From Malaya genurostris (lineage: Eukaryota; Arthropoda; Insecta; Diptera; Culicidae), in assembly GCF_030247185.1 (NCBI RefSeq), contig NC_080572.1, positions 179,704,866 through 179,768,865 of the forward strand: a stretch of 64,000 bases of DNA. The letters are read 5' to 3'. Below are positions 11,703 through 24,440 of the stretch, in pieces. The number at the start of each line of letters is the position of its first letter. The stretch's first letter is position 1. The notes beneath the pieces were generated by a model. It did no database searches, was not told the origin of the DNA, and worked only from the letters and a program-made list of their open reading frames with translations. The position numbers and the translations under genes were made by a program.

Positions 11703-12010
11703 CAGGGATGCCAAGTGCTAGATATTATAATCAGATTCTTTTAGAAAAAAAAATCTGCAAAACCTGACATATTATGTTAACAAATTCAAAGTTCCATTTG
11801 ATTTTTTGCGTGTCGTTTTGATTGGTCAGTAAATTAAGATCTCCTTCATAGCAACTTGAAACCCTATAGAGACGTAAAGTTTAACTCTACATGAACGAAA
11901 CTTTGTAATTACAATGTGGGGCAAAGCAATCACAGATACTTATTTTCTTTTGGGTCGAGATGAGAAGAATCTAGCATATGCCAGATAAATCTGAAACATT
12001 GGCAACGCTG
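11703..12010. mobile_element. hAT-like MITE, 308 bp
   Basis: The ends are CAGGGATGCCAAG and, inverted, CAGCGTTGCCAAT. The flanks are AATAAATG and GATAAATG, an 8-bp duplication with one mismatch. It begins only 12 bp after the previous MITE's target duplication. The two are similar in size and end sequence but clearly different copies. Confidence 0.75.
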
Positions 12011-12559
12011 GATAAATGCAAAGTGCCAAAACAAACCGCAACCATTTTAGTAGTGTTTGACTTGTGTTACTAAATTCTTACAATTTGGCAGACGTAACCT
12101 GAGAGTGAATCAGTAGAAGTATTTCGTCATTTGTTTGATTTTTTTTCATATAGGTAAATTTGAACTGGTTTGGTGCTAATTGAATAAAAACGGAAAAACT
12201 GTTGTTGAACTACTCAACTTCCTATTTTTATGTTGCGCAGTTTCTATTGGTTTGATCAAAACACTCATATAACCACTCTAGCAACTGTTCATTTCGTTTT
12301 ATAATGATCGACCAATTATATTGGGAACAGTTGTCTTCAATGCAATAAATATGCTGCGAATTGGTTTCTAATGGCGATTAATGAGTCATTTAATAATCCA
12401 ATAAATTGTAAATTGCTAATCACGATTCAGAAATTATTTTATATTTGTTCGAGGCATATTAGTATTTTAGCATGCATCATAAGATTATTGAACTTGGACT
12501 AACTGTACCGAAACAAGTAAAAAACACTAATAACCAGTAGACATTAATTGCAGCTTAAC

Positions 12560-13422
12560 ATGGCAGAAGTACCGTATCAAAACATGGGGAATTCCAGCCA
12601 GGAGTCAAAAAATTTCAAAGCTGATCTGGATCCCGAAAGCCAGGTTGAAATTCGCGGTATGACTTTCTCCGAGGAATCCATCAGAAAAGGCTTCATAAGG
12701 AAAGTGTATCTTATTCTGACTGTAAGGAATACTTCTACGGTATACGGTTGAAAACTAACCCACTCTCCCTTTTAGATGCAACTCGTAATCACTATGGCCT
12801 TCATGTCGCTGTTCGTGTACAGCGAACCGGCCAAGCTATGGACCATCAACAACCCATGGGTTGGCATGATTTCCTTGCTAACCATGTTCACGGTGCTAAT
12901 CATCATGGCCTGCTGTGGTGAAATGCGACGAAAAACTCCTCACAATTTCATCTTTTTGGGACTATTTACTGTAGCTCAGGGACTTATGCTCGGAATATTC
13001 ACCATCAGATACGAAGCTAATGAGGCAAGTTCAGTTGAAATACATTGACATTCCTAGTTACTAATAATCATGCATTGCAGGTTTTCACTGCAGTCGGCAT
13101 TACATGTGTCATCTGTTTTGGATTGACACTATTCTCGCTGCAAACAAAATGGGATTTTACAATGATGGGGGGATTCCTATTCGTCGGACTTCTTGTTGTG
13201 TTTATATTTGGAATCATCGTCGCATTTTTCCCCGGCAGTGCTGCCAGCTCTGTTTATTCGGCATGCGGAGCATTGCTGTTTTCTTTGTATCTCATCTACG
13301 ATACGCAGATTATGATGGGTGGCAATCATAAGTATTCGATCAGTCCTGAGGAGTATATTTTCGCTGCACTGAATCTGTATTTGGACATTATCAATATTTT
13401 CCTATTCATTTTAAGAAGATAA
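12560..13422 (+). CDS. Protein lifeguard / TMBIM family (Bax inhibitor-1-like) membrane protein, complete
   Basis: A multi-pass membrane protein of the LFG/TMBIM family, which modulates calcium leak and cell-death sensitivity in Golgi/ER and plasma membranes. Coding exons are 12560-12721, 12776-13024 and 13081-13422 (753 nt, 250 residues). A short hydrophilic N-terminus of about 45 residues lacks the long Pro/Gly/Tyr-rich tail of vertebrate LFG1. Seven hydrophobic segments follow, with the family signatures VRMxFIRKVYLILTMQL-like, AACCGEMRRKTPHN-like (here CCGEMRRKTPHN), FSLQTKWDFT, YDTQIMMG and SPEEYIFAALNLYLDIINIF. The second intron (13025-13080) starts with GC rather than GT (GAG|GCAAGT) and is the only GC-AG intron among the genes here. 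An AG at 12552-12553, seven bases before the ATG, suggests a separate 5' untranslated exon. I see nothing classifiable in 12011-12559. Confidence 0.93.
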
Positions 13423-13543
13423 ATTACCCTTAACTCTTGTTCGTACTGATTCCTCTTAATTCTTGTTCGTACTGATTAAACGCGAACATATGATTATTAA
13501 GCACCCTTCTATAGTGTACTGTTTCCAACTACGAATGACATTC

Positions 13544-13549
13544 AATAAA
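13544..13549 (+). promoter_or_regulatory. Polyadenylation signal of the lifeguard gene
   Basis: AATAAA lies 122 bp after the stop codon, in a plausible short 3' UTR. Confidence 0.6.
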
Positions 13550-13559
13550 GATTCGAAGC

Positions 13560-16500
13560 GAAAAAGTTTCTTTTCATTTCATTTTCTGTACAGCATAAGA
13601 AATCCCTAGGCTTTGTATGATGAGCTACAGGGCGCGTACCCCCGCTTGGCGGATGGGGGTGGGAGTCAATTTGTACTTCGCGTATTGACAAAGTCGGACC
13701 ATACCGATCGTTCGCTTAGAATTGTAAAACGATGAAAATTATGTTATCTGGATCGATCATGGAATGCACAGGACTAATACTGCTTGAAATTGACAATAGG
13801 TCATCAGGTGGTTTCAAGCATTCTTATGCCTGGAATTGGTCACCAATTTGAATTATCTTGATCCAGTTGGGATTAATGTTAGTATATAACATTCGTCCTG
13901 AACTGGTGAATTTAATAAAAAAGAGGACTATTGTTATCAGTAATAAGAGTAAATTGACCTCTTATGAACCGTCGAGGAGCTTTCAAACCTTTCCGATCCG
14001 GTTCGGTATCGGTACTAATATTTACAAATTGCAATGACGGCGAAACTGATTGATGAGGTGTGGATACACTCTCAAATCAGGAAAGGTTTGAATGTAATTA
14101 AATTTCTCTAACTTTGACACAGATGTCACTTTCAAACTGAAAGTGTGAGATGTGTGTTTCTGTAAGAGAACGGTTTACGTGGACCATTTCATACAATCAT
14201 ACCTAATATTTCTTTACGAAATACATGTAGTTCTTGTTCCCTGGATGCGTGCTCAACACTAGAGAGCCCAAAACCTGAATTGCCCAAAAGCAGTCAAAAT
14301 AATTAGAAAAAAACTGACAGAATAACTAAAAGCTAGTGCAGTGTGCCTTAATGCATATATCGTAAAATAAAGAATAAAAAAGTTCACAGAATTTTAAGCA
14401 ATTTTAAGCAATCCTTCCATTGTGTACATATTGTGACTTTCCTGGGCAATCTATGTGTTAAATGCGCATCTTTACATTATATAATTTAACAAGCTCACTA
14501 ACACCTGATTTTATTTTATTTTATTTTCTTGACGAGAAACGAGCCTGCTGAAATAAAAGATTATCATCGAAGATTTAAGACCAAAGAAAAAGACCCTTGA
14601 ATGTCCCAAGAAAATGAAGCAAAATAGGTATTTTATGTAATTACCTAACTCTCGGTAAGTTACGTTATGATAAAAGAAAAACTACGACTATTTTTACTAT
14701 CAATTTTATTATTATTATTGTTACTATTATTATTATTATTGCTATTATTATTATTGTTGTTATTATTAGTATTACTATTGTTATTATTATTTTTATTATT
14801 ATTATTATTCCTTTATTCTTGATAATCTATCAGCTTGAGATATTAACAGGTCTCTCCGGCACAGTAAAAAGCAATGCAATGGGGAAAAGAAAACGTAACG
14901 TAACACCGACAAAGATAGAAACAATTAGATTAAATTAGAATGGATAGTGTTAGTATATCAAGCTTGTCTACACCTATTTATCAACTTTAAGTTAATATTC
15001 GTAAGTACCGCTTCAGAAATTAAAGACTATATAGGAAAGCAGGGCCAAGACCGAAGCGGATACAATGCGAAATTTTGCAAAGTTTCATTGACGAGGACAT
15101 TTAAGACACAAAAGCAGTTGTTAGGATGACAAAATACCAATACGATACAGACGCACGACTCAATGATTGACTGGTTACAGGGTGAAGCACACACTTCCTG
15201 CCCAAGTGACAAACTCTCTGGTGAACGTGTAATAGAAGATATTCGTATCTTTCGTTGCAAATTGATAACCGTAAGGGAATCTGTCGCTTGGGTTACATGC
15301 TGGAGGGAACCTATCAATGATAGGGTTTCCTCCTTCGTTACTAGTTTTCATTTGGGCACCATAGCCTAGTTCGTCTGGTATGGAAAGTGCGGAGCGTTGT
15401 AACCACCCCCTCGGCCAGAGTAGCCCATAAAGGGAAAAAAATCTGTACAGCATAAGAAATAATAGGATATTCCTAGTGGACTAGTCTGTACATCATTGGA
15501 AGGATAACTAATGTGTATAGAAGCTCCCGAGCAACTTGAATTTGGAATTCAATTGAAGTCAATAAAAGGGTGGGAAAGCCTAACTGCACACTATGAACGG
15601 TTCCATACCCAAAAATTCCTACGAATAGTGTTGATACACTAGTTTAAAGAGGATTATTCAAGTAAAGTAAGTTTTATAGCTGCTTAGCCAGTTACGTTGA
15701 CGTGGTAGGTGTCATTCGAATTCGATTATTCGAATTGTTAATGCAATATTGAGTCGAAGACAAAACTACAAAAGGAAACGATTGATTTATTGTTCAAGGA
15801 TTCACACAGATAATGCGTGTCTAAAGAGCAATACATTACTGGCTTTGAATCAATAGAAATAGAAGTTTTAAATATTTTAGGATGATAAAAATATTTCGTG
15901 CGTGGTAGCTGAGAATCGAACAAAACAAACCAAATCGTTCCAGCGCTTTTGCGTTCATTTGTGTACAAAACAGATTTCACATTCAAACTTACATCCATTT
16001 TAATGCAAACTGTCACAAACGCTGCATTTCATTTGAGAGTTAGGCAGAAGATGTAAGTGATATTGAACATTGGACCGAAGAGGCCAGTTAGAGTTGGTTG
16101 TAAAACATTAGGAAATATCCTAAAAAAGTAATTTAATTTAAGTATTTTCTCAATATTTAGACAGAAAAGGGCTAAACAATTTGCGCAAATAATGGACCCA
16201 ACACAGCCAATCAATAAGCATCTATTATATTTGCATACTTTCCTGCATCGTTCCTTTCGGAACGAAGTAGAAAAAATGTACATTTGAATGTGTGATGGAA
16301 AAGAATGTTTTGTTTCGCATTATTAAAAAAAAACAAATCTCTTCTTATTAGAAGTGCCAATCTTGGGATTGGATGTAAACAGTATTAAAATTTTAACAAA
16401 TGTAATGGAAAATAATACAAGCTAGGAAAACGACTCCAAATTATCCTCCTTCTTCTTCCTTCTGGTTTGCGTCACCTAACTTGAGATGACGCCTATTGAT

Positions 16501-17078
16501 GGCACAGCAGCTTAAGTTATATTGCCAGTTAATTTTCGTTTATAGTACAATGGACTTTCTTTTCACTGGACTATAAGCGTAAATCTCGCTATGTGGCTAA
16601 CGCGATACAACGGGCTCACCCGTTGAGAGATTCACCGGAAGTGAAATTAGCCTTCTGAATTGATTTTTGAAATTTATCTCGTCCGGAAATTACTGTTGAT
16701 AAATTTTAGAATTATATTGAAATATTGTGACAGGAATGATTTTGATTTCTACGGACTATAATTATTTTGTGAGAATTCATGTTAATACGCCAACCACATG
16801 ATAGAAAATGGCAACAATTCAATTGCTTGACAGCTGTCACAGCTCTGCTCCGTGACAATGCCATTGCCTGTCATAGTATTTTTTCCACCAGAATGTAAAC
16901 AAACACTATAAAATTTCAAACGACGTTTCCTGCGAGGTTTCCGTGTAGTGTTGCATAAACTTTGCAGCGGCATTGAATCCGTTCCAAGGTCCGCTCAGTA
17001 TTAATACTTAATGTGTTGTTATGTTTCAAAAAATTCAGTTATACTACCTACATTGCATGTCGTGCACATGACACAGTC
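13560..17078. other. Intergenic stretch without a recognised gene
   Basis: No coding homology is seen. The 19-mer beginning TCTGTACAGCATAAG occurs at 13585-13603 and again at 15442-15460, which suggests remnants of one repeat family. A TTA-type microsatellite lies at 14706-14809. The 5' leader and promoter of the TREX-like gene should lie in the last few hundred bases. Confidence 0.4.
14706..14809. repeat. Imperfect (TTA)n microsatellite
   Basis: About 104 bp of TTA/ATT triplets with scattered TTG, TAC and TTT interruptions. Confidence 0.9.
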
Positions 17079-19000
17079 ATGGCAAAAGTAAACTCTTTCG
17101 TGTTTTTCGATTTGGAGACAACCGATTTACCGGGACTCCAGACACCGAAAATCACAGAGATTTCATTGATAGCATGTTCAAAGCAGCACATACTGGATAC
17201 GAAGCGAGGAGACATTCCCAGAGTTCTACACAAGCAAACCCTTTGTCTGAATCCGCAGAGGGTGATTCACCCGAAAGCATCGGAAGCAACAGGTGAAAAA
17301 TTAATTGAATTGAACTCCAACAAAATTACATAAAACTGTTGATGTTTTTAGGACTTTACAATGATTTATTGGAGAACGAGGCAAAGTTTGACAGTAAAAC
17401 AGGTAAAAAATAAAAATTTTCAATAGTAATAGAAGAATGCAATAACTGCATCGAGCGGATAAGTGAATGACGTATATATGGCAAAAATTGTAGTTTCTTT
17501 TTCTATTAACAGTGCAATTTCTTGTATATTCACGATAATCATTTGAACTGCAAAAAAAAAAAACAAAATATTGGTTTATTTATTCTGGTCGTTTTCGATG
17601 ATTCGACTATATCATATCGCTAATTTTCCTTTCTGCGATTTCACTTATCAGTCTTTTTGCAGTCAGATTTCTTGTTGGATACTGATGTCTGTCAAACACG
17701 AATATGTTTTTTTTAATCATAAGATTTACCATATTATTTGAATATGATCAATACAGATGTCAAACCAAAAATTGCAAATCACCATAAAATTAATCAATCT
17801 TTACCAATTTTGTTTTTCCGTTAAATCGCGATTGTAGTAAATCTCAGAAATTTCAAAACCTTATGAATTAATTTTAGATATTCGAGAATAAGTTTTGAAG
17901 ATCGGCAGCTAAAAACGTTTTAGAAAATGCTTGTTCTAGTTGTTTGCTAATAAATCTTAATTATTTATACTGAAATTAAGTTCAAGATTGAAACCCGTAA
18001 AAGGTTGGATGAATAGATGAACTATGGACGAAGATTATGAATTTAATCGTTCAATATAGTAAGTTATTGTATCGTTTTTTTAATACTCCAATCTGATTTG
18101 TTAATTATGAAAAGTAAAACTTCTGCTCTGATGGCCAAAATTCAGAACGAATATTTCAATTTTATATTGAATAAACTAACGCATTGAAAAGCTCGCAGAT
18201 ATAACTCTAAATAATAGTAGAATAGATGCGGTTACCCTAGTTAATGATTTGAAAGTTTTTCAAAGATTAAATGTCGATTTGTAACCTGCTAATCGTTTTC
18301 AGCACAACTAATATCTCTATTCTTGGAACGGCTTCAAAAACCAATGTGTCTGGTAGCGCACAATGGAAACCGGTTTGACTTCACCATACTGAAAAAGGAA
18401 CTAGAAGCTCATGGCGTGACCTTGCCTGATGACGTTTATTGTATTGATTCTCTATTGCTTTTTCGACATCTGGAAAAACTGAACGATGAAATATCGCAAG
18501 AAAATGAGAAAAATGAACTGGTTGACCTAGAACTAACGGCCATCTTAGCAATGGAAGAGCTCGAGGGAGCTCAAAGTACGTTTACGGAATTACAAAAACA
18601 AAACGAAACCACTCCACAGAAAAATAAATTACAAGAAAACTATAAAAGAGCTTTACGTTCGTATCTTGATGTAACTCCTAGTCAGGAAACAGAAGAAACG
18701 AAAGGATGTGCTCGTCCAAGAGCATCTCGTTCGAAACGTCAACTATTTCCTGATGTCGAAGGAAACTCAAATTCAACATCGTCGGCTTCGTCGTCACAAT
18801 CCTCCACTCAAGTTAAACCTAAAAGGTTTCGACTTTGCGATATTTTTGAACGATCCTTTGGAGAACCACCCAAGCGCTCGCATTATGCGGAAGACGATGT
18901 GGAAACACTAATGAAATGTGCAACAGCTGATAATCGAAGATTTGTGGCATATGCAGAAGAGCATTGTGTGAATTTTAATCAGTTTTCTGGTAAATTTTGA
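17079..19000 (+). CDS. TREX-like three-prime repair exonuclease (DEDDh), complete
   Basis: A 3'-5' DNA exonuclease of the TREX1/TREX2 type. Exons are 17079-17292, 17352-17402 and 18303-19000 (963 nt, 320 residues), all GT-AG and in phase. Exo I is FFDLETTDLPG (catalytic Asp and Glu near residue 12). The RVLHKQTLCLNPQRVIHPKAS-type region follows, then Exo II in HNGNRFDFTILKKEL with its Asp. Exo III reads HYAEDDVETLMKC, preserving the DEDDh His and Asp. Between Exo II and Exo III is an insect-style hydrophilic, Ser-rich linker (about 100 residues, SNSTSSASSS). The C-terminus is short and has no transmembrane anchor, unlike TREX1 and like TREX2. The 900-bp second intron is AT-rich with no clear element. 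Drosophila CG3165 is the homologue I have in mind. Confidence 0.92.
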
Positions 19001-19358
19001 CTGATCCTTTATTGTTTGTACAGCTAAGTATTGTGTATCATTCCGTGTTAGCATGCAATTTTTATAAATATATTTTTACATACAATTTATAACAATAGTT
19101 TTTAAAGCGTTTAGCGTAGAAGAACTACAAAAAGAAAATCATTGAATCTGTCCATTCTTGAGAATAGGCAGATATCATTAGGAACTGGGGCTACACAGAT
19201 CTGATCAAGAAATTGATTGAACATTTTAATAAATTAAATTTTTCACAAATTTTCCAGTCCGTTAAAAAAAAAGCAAACAAACGTATCCCTAGCAAGCCGT
19301 TCTAAGGACTATTCGCACTTGGCCGATCGGACCGATCAGACTGGCAAATATACTTTTA

Positions 19359-19634
19359 GGGCATATTCAGTAGTGTTCTAGTTCTAGATGCATAATTTAT
19401 TTCAGTTTTATAATTGAAATCTGGATATTATAGCAAGAAATACTGGCAGCCTCAGCAGTGTTTTACTCGTGTTTCTAATGTAGAAAAAAAAATAGAACAA
19501 CAGCGTATCCAGGGTATTCAGCCTTAAATTTGACAAAAGAACTGTTCGAATATATAAAGCTAAAACGGCTTGCTCGGGATACGCACAGATAACAGATATA
19601 CAGGCTCACATATGAACTGTGTGCAAAATTTGCT
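19359..19634. mobile_element. Short MITE-like repeat, copy 2 of 3, overlapped by a foldback
   Basis: It aligns by eye with 9647-9904 and 43137-43412 (TTCTAGATGCAT, ACTGTTCGAATA, CTAAAACGGCTTGCT, end AATTTGCTC). Its 3' portion runs into the left arm of the foldback starting at 19584. This copy has no clear TAA duplication, so its borders are less certain than those of the other two. Confidence 0.5.
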
Positions 19635-20546
19635 CAATCAGCGTGGCGTAGATTTGGATGCCGCTTTCACTGAGCCACAATGTTGGGTGCAACATTCATT
19701 TCACGCTAGATTTTTGTTTTTCGTGTGATAATTGGTAAAATTGTATTAGTTGGAATATTTATATAATAGACAGAAGGATTTTGTTATCGTTACGGAACGT
19801 AGTGGAACGTAGTGGAACGTTTTGAAAGATTGCGGCGAGCAGTCGAGTAGATGGCAGTAGTGTTTTCAAAGTATAGTAAATTTGAAATTTAAACAGGATT
19901 TTGAAAAGAAAATGTTCGAGCCTGTCTATCTGTTATCAGTGCTTATTCTTTCAATTATTGCGGTAGATTGCAGTAATTTACAAAAAAATCTACAGTGCCT
20001 ATCGAAAGTTGTTGGTTTTTGCTATTATCCTATGTGAAGTGTTAGATGGAAGGATTGCTTATTGAACCGTAACACTCGAAAGAGAAACAAAGTGAAACTG
20101 TTATTTGAACTTAGGACTCGTGTTTGTCTTCATTTTATTCAACCACAGATAACAGATATACAGGCTCGAACAATTTTTTTCAAAATCCTATATGCTTTAC
20201 GTTGGAAACACTACACTACGTTCCGGAACGATAACAAAATCCTCCTGCCTGTTATATAAATATTCCAACTAATGCAATTTTAACACTTATCATACGATTT
20301 CCCTAAGCGTTAAAGAAAACTTTATTTCCATATCACATAAATCACACGAGGATTCGATCAGAATAAAACAAAAATAAACTTGTCATTTTAACCAACAGCA
20401 AAACAAAAATCTAGCGTGAAGTGAATGTTACACCCAAAATTGTGGTTCAGTGAAAGCGGCACCCAAATCGTGGTGGCACCTATTGTCGATCGTCACGCTG
20501 ATTTTACACACAGTTCATATGTGAGCCTGTATATCTGTTATCTGTG
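19584..20546. mobile_element. Composite foldback element, 963 bp
   Basis: The outer 40 bp at each end are inverted copies of each other without mismatch (starting CACAGATAACAGATATACAG). The same end motif occurs twice more inside, inverted at 19912-19941 and direct at 20144-20167. The region therefore reads as two inverted sub-elements (19584-19941 and 20144-20546) around a 202-bp core (19942-20143). That core is homologous to the foldback core at 11083-11270. No transposase is present. Confidence 0.75.
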
Positions 20547-20866
20547 ATTCAACGAATTTTTGTAACAAAAACATATAAAAATATTGTTGTATCATCTTGT
20601 CTTAGATTTTGGCATAGTGTATGCTTTTTGCAAGAAAATTATTGACAATGATTTTTCAATCAAGTAAATTTAACGAAAGCGATTTTTTTTATTTTCCCAA
20701 CCCTGCATGATGCACTCATTTTGAGTTACTTCAATTGAGTTTATTTTTAAAATAAACAAAAAATATCGTTGTGCGCATTTTTTATCACCAGTTTATACAG
20801 AAAACTATTAAAACAAGTTAAGTGTAAAGTGCTTATGAATATCAAAGTAACCGATTGTAGTTCAGC

Positions 20867-22897
20867 ATGTCTTCAAACAAGCAGCGTACAACAATGCCGC
20901 GTCGAACCGAAGAGTTTGATTTTGCCCCCTCGTCATCAGTTAAAAAGCAGCCTGGACAACGGTAACAAATAATATATACCTAGCATTAATCGACAAGTTT
21001 TATGAAGTCTTATTTTTGTTATTTAGTCTGAGTCGCATAGCACAGCCCGTCCGAAAGCACTCGAAGGCGAGTTTAGGTGCCCACGGTTTAAATGAAAATG
21101 CCGGCTCGAATCCTAATGATCGCCTAACGGCTCTGCCAAATTCCGCCCAGAATACTCCGGCAACTATTCGCAAGACGGGTCCAACAACAAGAAGTCTCAA
21201 TTTTACCCCAGCATCCAGAACTCCGCTGAAAAGTTGCGAGAATGCGACTGGAATACCATCAACCGTTGAAAGAGACAAAGCACCGGTGGAAAATCGTGAC
21301 TGGATGACGGCCCAGTGCGAACGAATCTGTGACTATCTCGAAACGATACCAGATCTCCCGCAAGATTTTGTCGAACGCCGAAATCTGAAGGCAATGTCAA
21401 CCAAACAGTTTCTGGTGATTGTCACGCACCTGTTTCGACAGATTGGAGGCAGCCGGTACAAGCTGGGAGCCAACTTTCTAGATGATATAATGAAAACGAT
21501 GAATGAATTGGAATATCCCTATACGATTAGTAAATCGATGCTCAAAACACCGAATGTGCCACATTCGATCAATAACATAATTGTGATGATCGGGTGGCTC
21601 GTGCAGTTGGCCCCGCGCGTCGATAAGAAGGTGATTAACGATCGATGATCTTGCTCTATAATTCTTGTTTTTGTTTTCATTTTAGATAACTCCTTTGCAA
21701 CGAGACTTGCATGTGTCGGATGACTTTCCCAGTACTGAGTATCAAGAGTTCTTCTTCGAAAAGGCTGAGGATGGTTTCGGTCTATGGAATCTGAAAAAGG
21801 AAGAAGAATTTAGTGGAATCGTTGAAGAACTGACAGATAAACTTGTGGCAGCCCGAACCAATGGTTTGACACAACAGCAGGTTTGGCAGCGAATTTCTGA
21901 GCTGGAACAGAAACTACAAGAATTCAACGATCAATCAATTCAGCAAACACGTGAGCAAAGTATGGACGGAATAAACAGAACTATAGAAGAGCAGCAACAG
22001 TTGAAAAAGAAGCTTCAAGGTGAAGTGAAAGCTTTACAGAATGAAGCTAATCAAGCCGAAGAAGAGTACTACCGGCATCAGGAAGAGTTTTATGCTTTGA
22101 TGAAAAAAATGGAACAATTGAAAAAGGAAATTGAAGCGCAGCAGTTGAGTGCCGGCGAACGAGATGAGTTAATCGGTACAATTGCTGCCAACAAAAATCT
22201 TCTGACTGCTAAACGATTGGCCGTCAGTACATTAGAGCATACTTGCTTTGAACACCAAATTGCTGTCTCGCGATTAATCAAGCAAAAATTTACACTAATA
22301 TCTAATTTGAACACCCGGCTTTCCCAGTTCGCTGACAGTTTGAAACCAATGATTGAATACTCGGCACCGGTAATAGATCTGAAGACTGAAAATTACACCG
22401 ACCTACTGACAGACTTGCGTTCCATCAAGTCACAAATAGCGACGGTACTTTCTCAGCAATCAACGATTTACAGTTCTTTGAACGATCGAAAGGCACAGCT
22501 AGAACAGCAGATGTCAGATTTACAAATTCAGCATATCTCACTTGAAAAATCTCTGCAGGAATCTACTGGCCGGTACGAGCAGCTACAGAAACAAAGAGAT
22601 GACATTGTGCAACAGCTAAGTAGTGTCTCGGTGGAAAACACGCAAGCTTCGCACCGGAAGCAAGAGGAATGCGACCAGAAGGACCGCAAGGTTACCGAAC
22701 TTCAGCAGCAATGCGAGCAAAACCGCAGAGCGGTCGAGAAGCTAACCTACGATAAGCAGAGATTGATGGTGGAAAATTTGGAAAAGTGCCAGGAGATACT
22801 GAACGAAAAGAAACGGATGCAGAAGGAAATGACGGACATGGTAGAACGGCTGGAAGCGGAGTATGCTGGCATTGAACGGGATCTTGCCGAAGGTTGA
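20867..22897 (+). CDS. Ndc80: Kinetochore protein Ndc80 (HEC1), complete
   Basis: A subunit of the outer-kinetochore NDC80 complex that binds microtubules through its calponin-homology domain and pairs with Nuf2 through a long coiled coil. Exons are 20867-20961, 21027-21630 and 21686-22897 (1,911 nt, 636 residues), GT-AG and in phase. Residues 1-120 form a basic, Ser/Thr/Arg-rich tail expected to be Aurora B regulated (PRRT, RKHSK, TTRSLNFTPASRTP). The CH domain spans about 120-230 (DWMTAQCERICDYL; MSTKQFLVIVTHLFRQIG; YPYTISKSML; NNIIVMIGWLVQL). From about residue 255 to the end it is Glu/Gln/Lys-rich coiled coil. Length matches the family. Stop codons TGA TGA overlap at the end. The ATG chosen opens the first exon and gives the typical basic tail. 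Confidence 0.95.
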
Positions 22898-23054
22898 TGA
22901 TAGTGTCAGAAATATGGTTTAGGCTATTTAATTGTTTGATAACTCAGTATACTTATTTGTTTTACGTTTCGTCTTCGACTCATCAGTGCAAGGTGCATGT
23001 ATCAAAACCGCTGAATGACTGTCAATATACTTGTTATGTGTCTGTATTTCAATT

Positions 23055-23060
23055 ATTAAA
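23055..23060 (+). promoter_or_regulatory. Probable polyadenylation signal of Ndc80
   Basis: ATTAAA lies 157 bp after the stop codon. The intervening 3' UTR carries TTTACGTTTCGTC followed by TCAGTGC (about 22961-22988), which resembles one arm of the hairpin element at 59191-59328. Confidence 0.45.
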
Positions 23061-23930
23061 GCCTTCCAAAATACTATGACTTCCGAAAAAAATACAACTC
23101 CAGCATAATTGATAAATTGTTTTATCGTTTTTTCGCTGTTTAACCTATCTCAAGCCCCACTGTCTGGCAACGGTTTACAGGAAAAGATGTCTCCATGGAC
23201 TAGTTTATGCATGCAAATAACTTGCATCCAGGACTCGTTAGGTGCTGGTTCAATTGAATTCCGATGACCCATTTCGTATACAGAGCAAATCATGTTCCGA
23301 GGTCAATCGAATTCAAGCATTACAGATACTTTCGATTTCTCAAATATTGCAAGCAATATTTATATTATTTTTTTATCATATATGTAAAGATCATGCTTTT
23401 TTTGTTATTCATCTTACCGATAACACTTCAGTATTTTTGCCTACCAACATGTCCATTTCCACAGGATGAATATTTAACATTTTCTCTCTCTGGGTTTACT
23501 AGTCGGGCAAAAGTATAGCGCAAATTCTAAACCGGGCCCATTTATGGATCCAGAATATGCATTTTTAATTCCTAACCAGACGAACTAGTCTATGTTGATC
23601 AACTGAACACTGGTGTAGGCCAGGAATTATGTATTGACCCTTTCACCATGTGCAAAAGCGTTACTGAAATATTTAAAAAATATATTAAATAGATTTTTTT
23701 TTGCATCCGCAGTATGATGATTGATGATTGGTGAATGAGTGGAGTATTAGTATGAAACTAAGTAAAGTAACGAATGTCTGAGAAAATTCCAAGCATTTTA
23801 CAGTGCAATCCAAGAGAGTGCTGCATTCAACATGCAACTAAATTACCCATGTTTTTGTTACATAAAATTATTTTTTTATTGTTGGATCTCGTTGTCACCC
23901 TTCTTCTAGGGGGAGAGGAGCCTCCATTTC
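23061..23930. other. Intergenic, no gene seen
   Basis: AT-rich sequence without recognisable homology. Two overlapping short frames near 23242-23518 lack coding character. Confidence 0.35.
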
Positions 23931-23943
23931 CTTCTAGCGAAGA

Positions 23944-24440
23944 TTAGAGGTCATTTTGTCCGTTGCTCATATCATCCATTGCTACATCGTTGGAGTTGTG
24001 AGTGGTTTCCGTTTCCTTGTTTTCATTGTTGATCGCAGTCTTGGGTTCATTTGCAGTTGCTGTAGATGCGCTTTGTACGTTGATTGCAGTTGATAGTTGG
24101 TTAGATGGTGAGGGTGTTTTTGAAACAGGAGCACTGCATTCACTAGTTTCCGTTGTTGAACGGTTGTCCTTGTTTTTGCTTGTTTTGTTTGTTTTCGCAG
24201 TTTCAGTGCAAGGTTTGCCGTAGTGTGCAGGTTGTTCACAAAACAGACATATAACCAGTTGATTTTCATACGTAATCAGCGTTTTACACGGCTGTTTTCC
24301 ATCTTGACCACAAACGATGTAAGATGGAATTGCTTTACGTAGTTGCATACGTACCACTCGCACGCCATTCCGGATACCCGGGAAAAAAATCGGCCATACT
24401 TCCCTTTCGATGGAAAGAACTTCACCGTACTGCGACACAG
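23944..24440 (-). pseudogene. LINE ORF1 (gag-like) relic, copy 1, C-terminal part
   Basis: The translation aligns with the C-terminal half of the ORF1 at 33926-35020: GIRNGVRVVRMQLRKAIPSY, CKTLITYENQLV, and the zinc-knuckle-like CLFCEQPAHYGKPC, then a Thr/Ser/Asn-rich tail. Homology continues below the stop to about 23885 and then stops. The N-terminal half of the same copy lies 5.5 kb away at 29912-30855. The homology breaks at about 24440. Confidence 0.8.
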
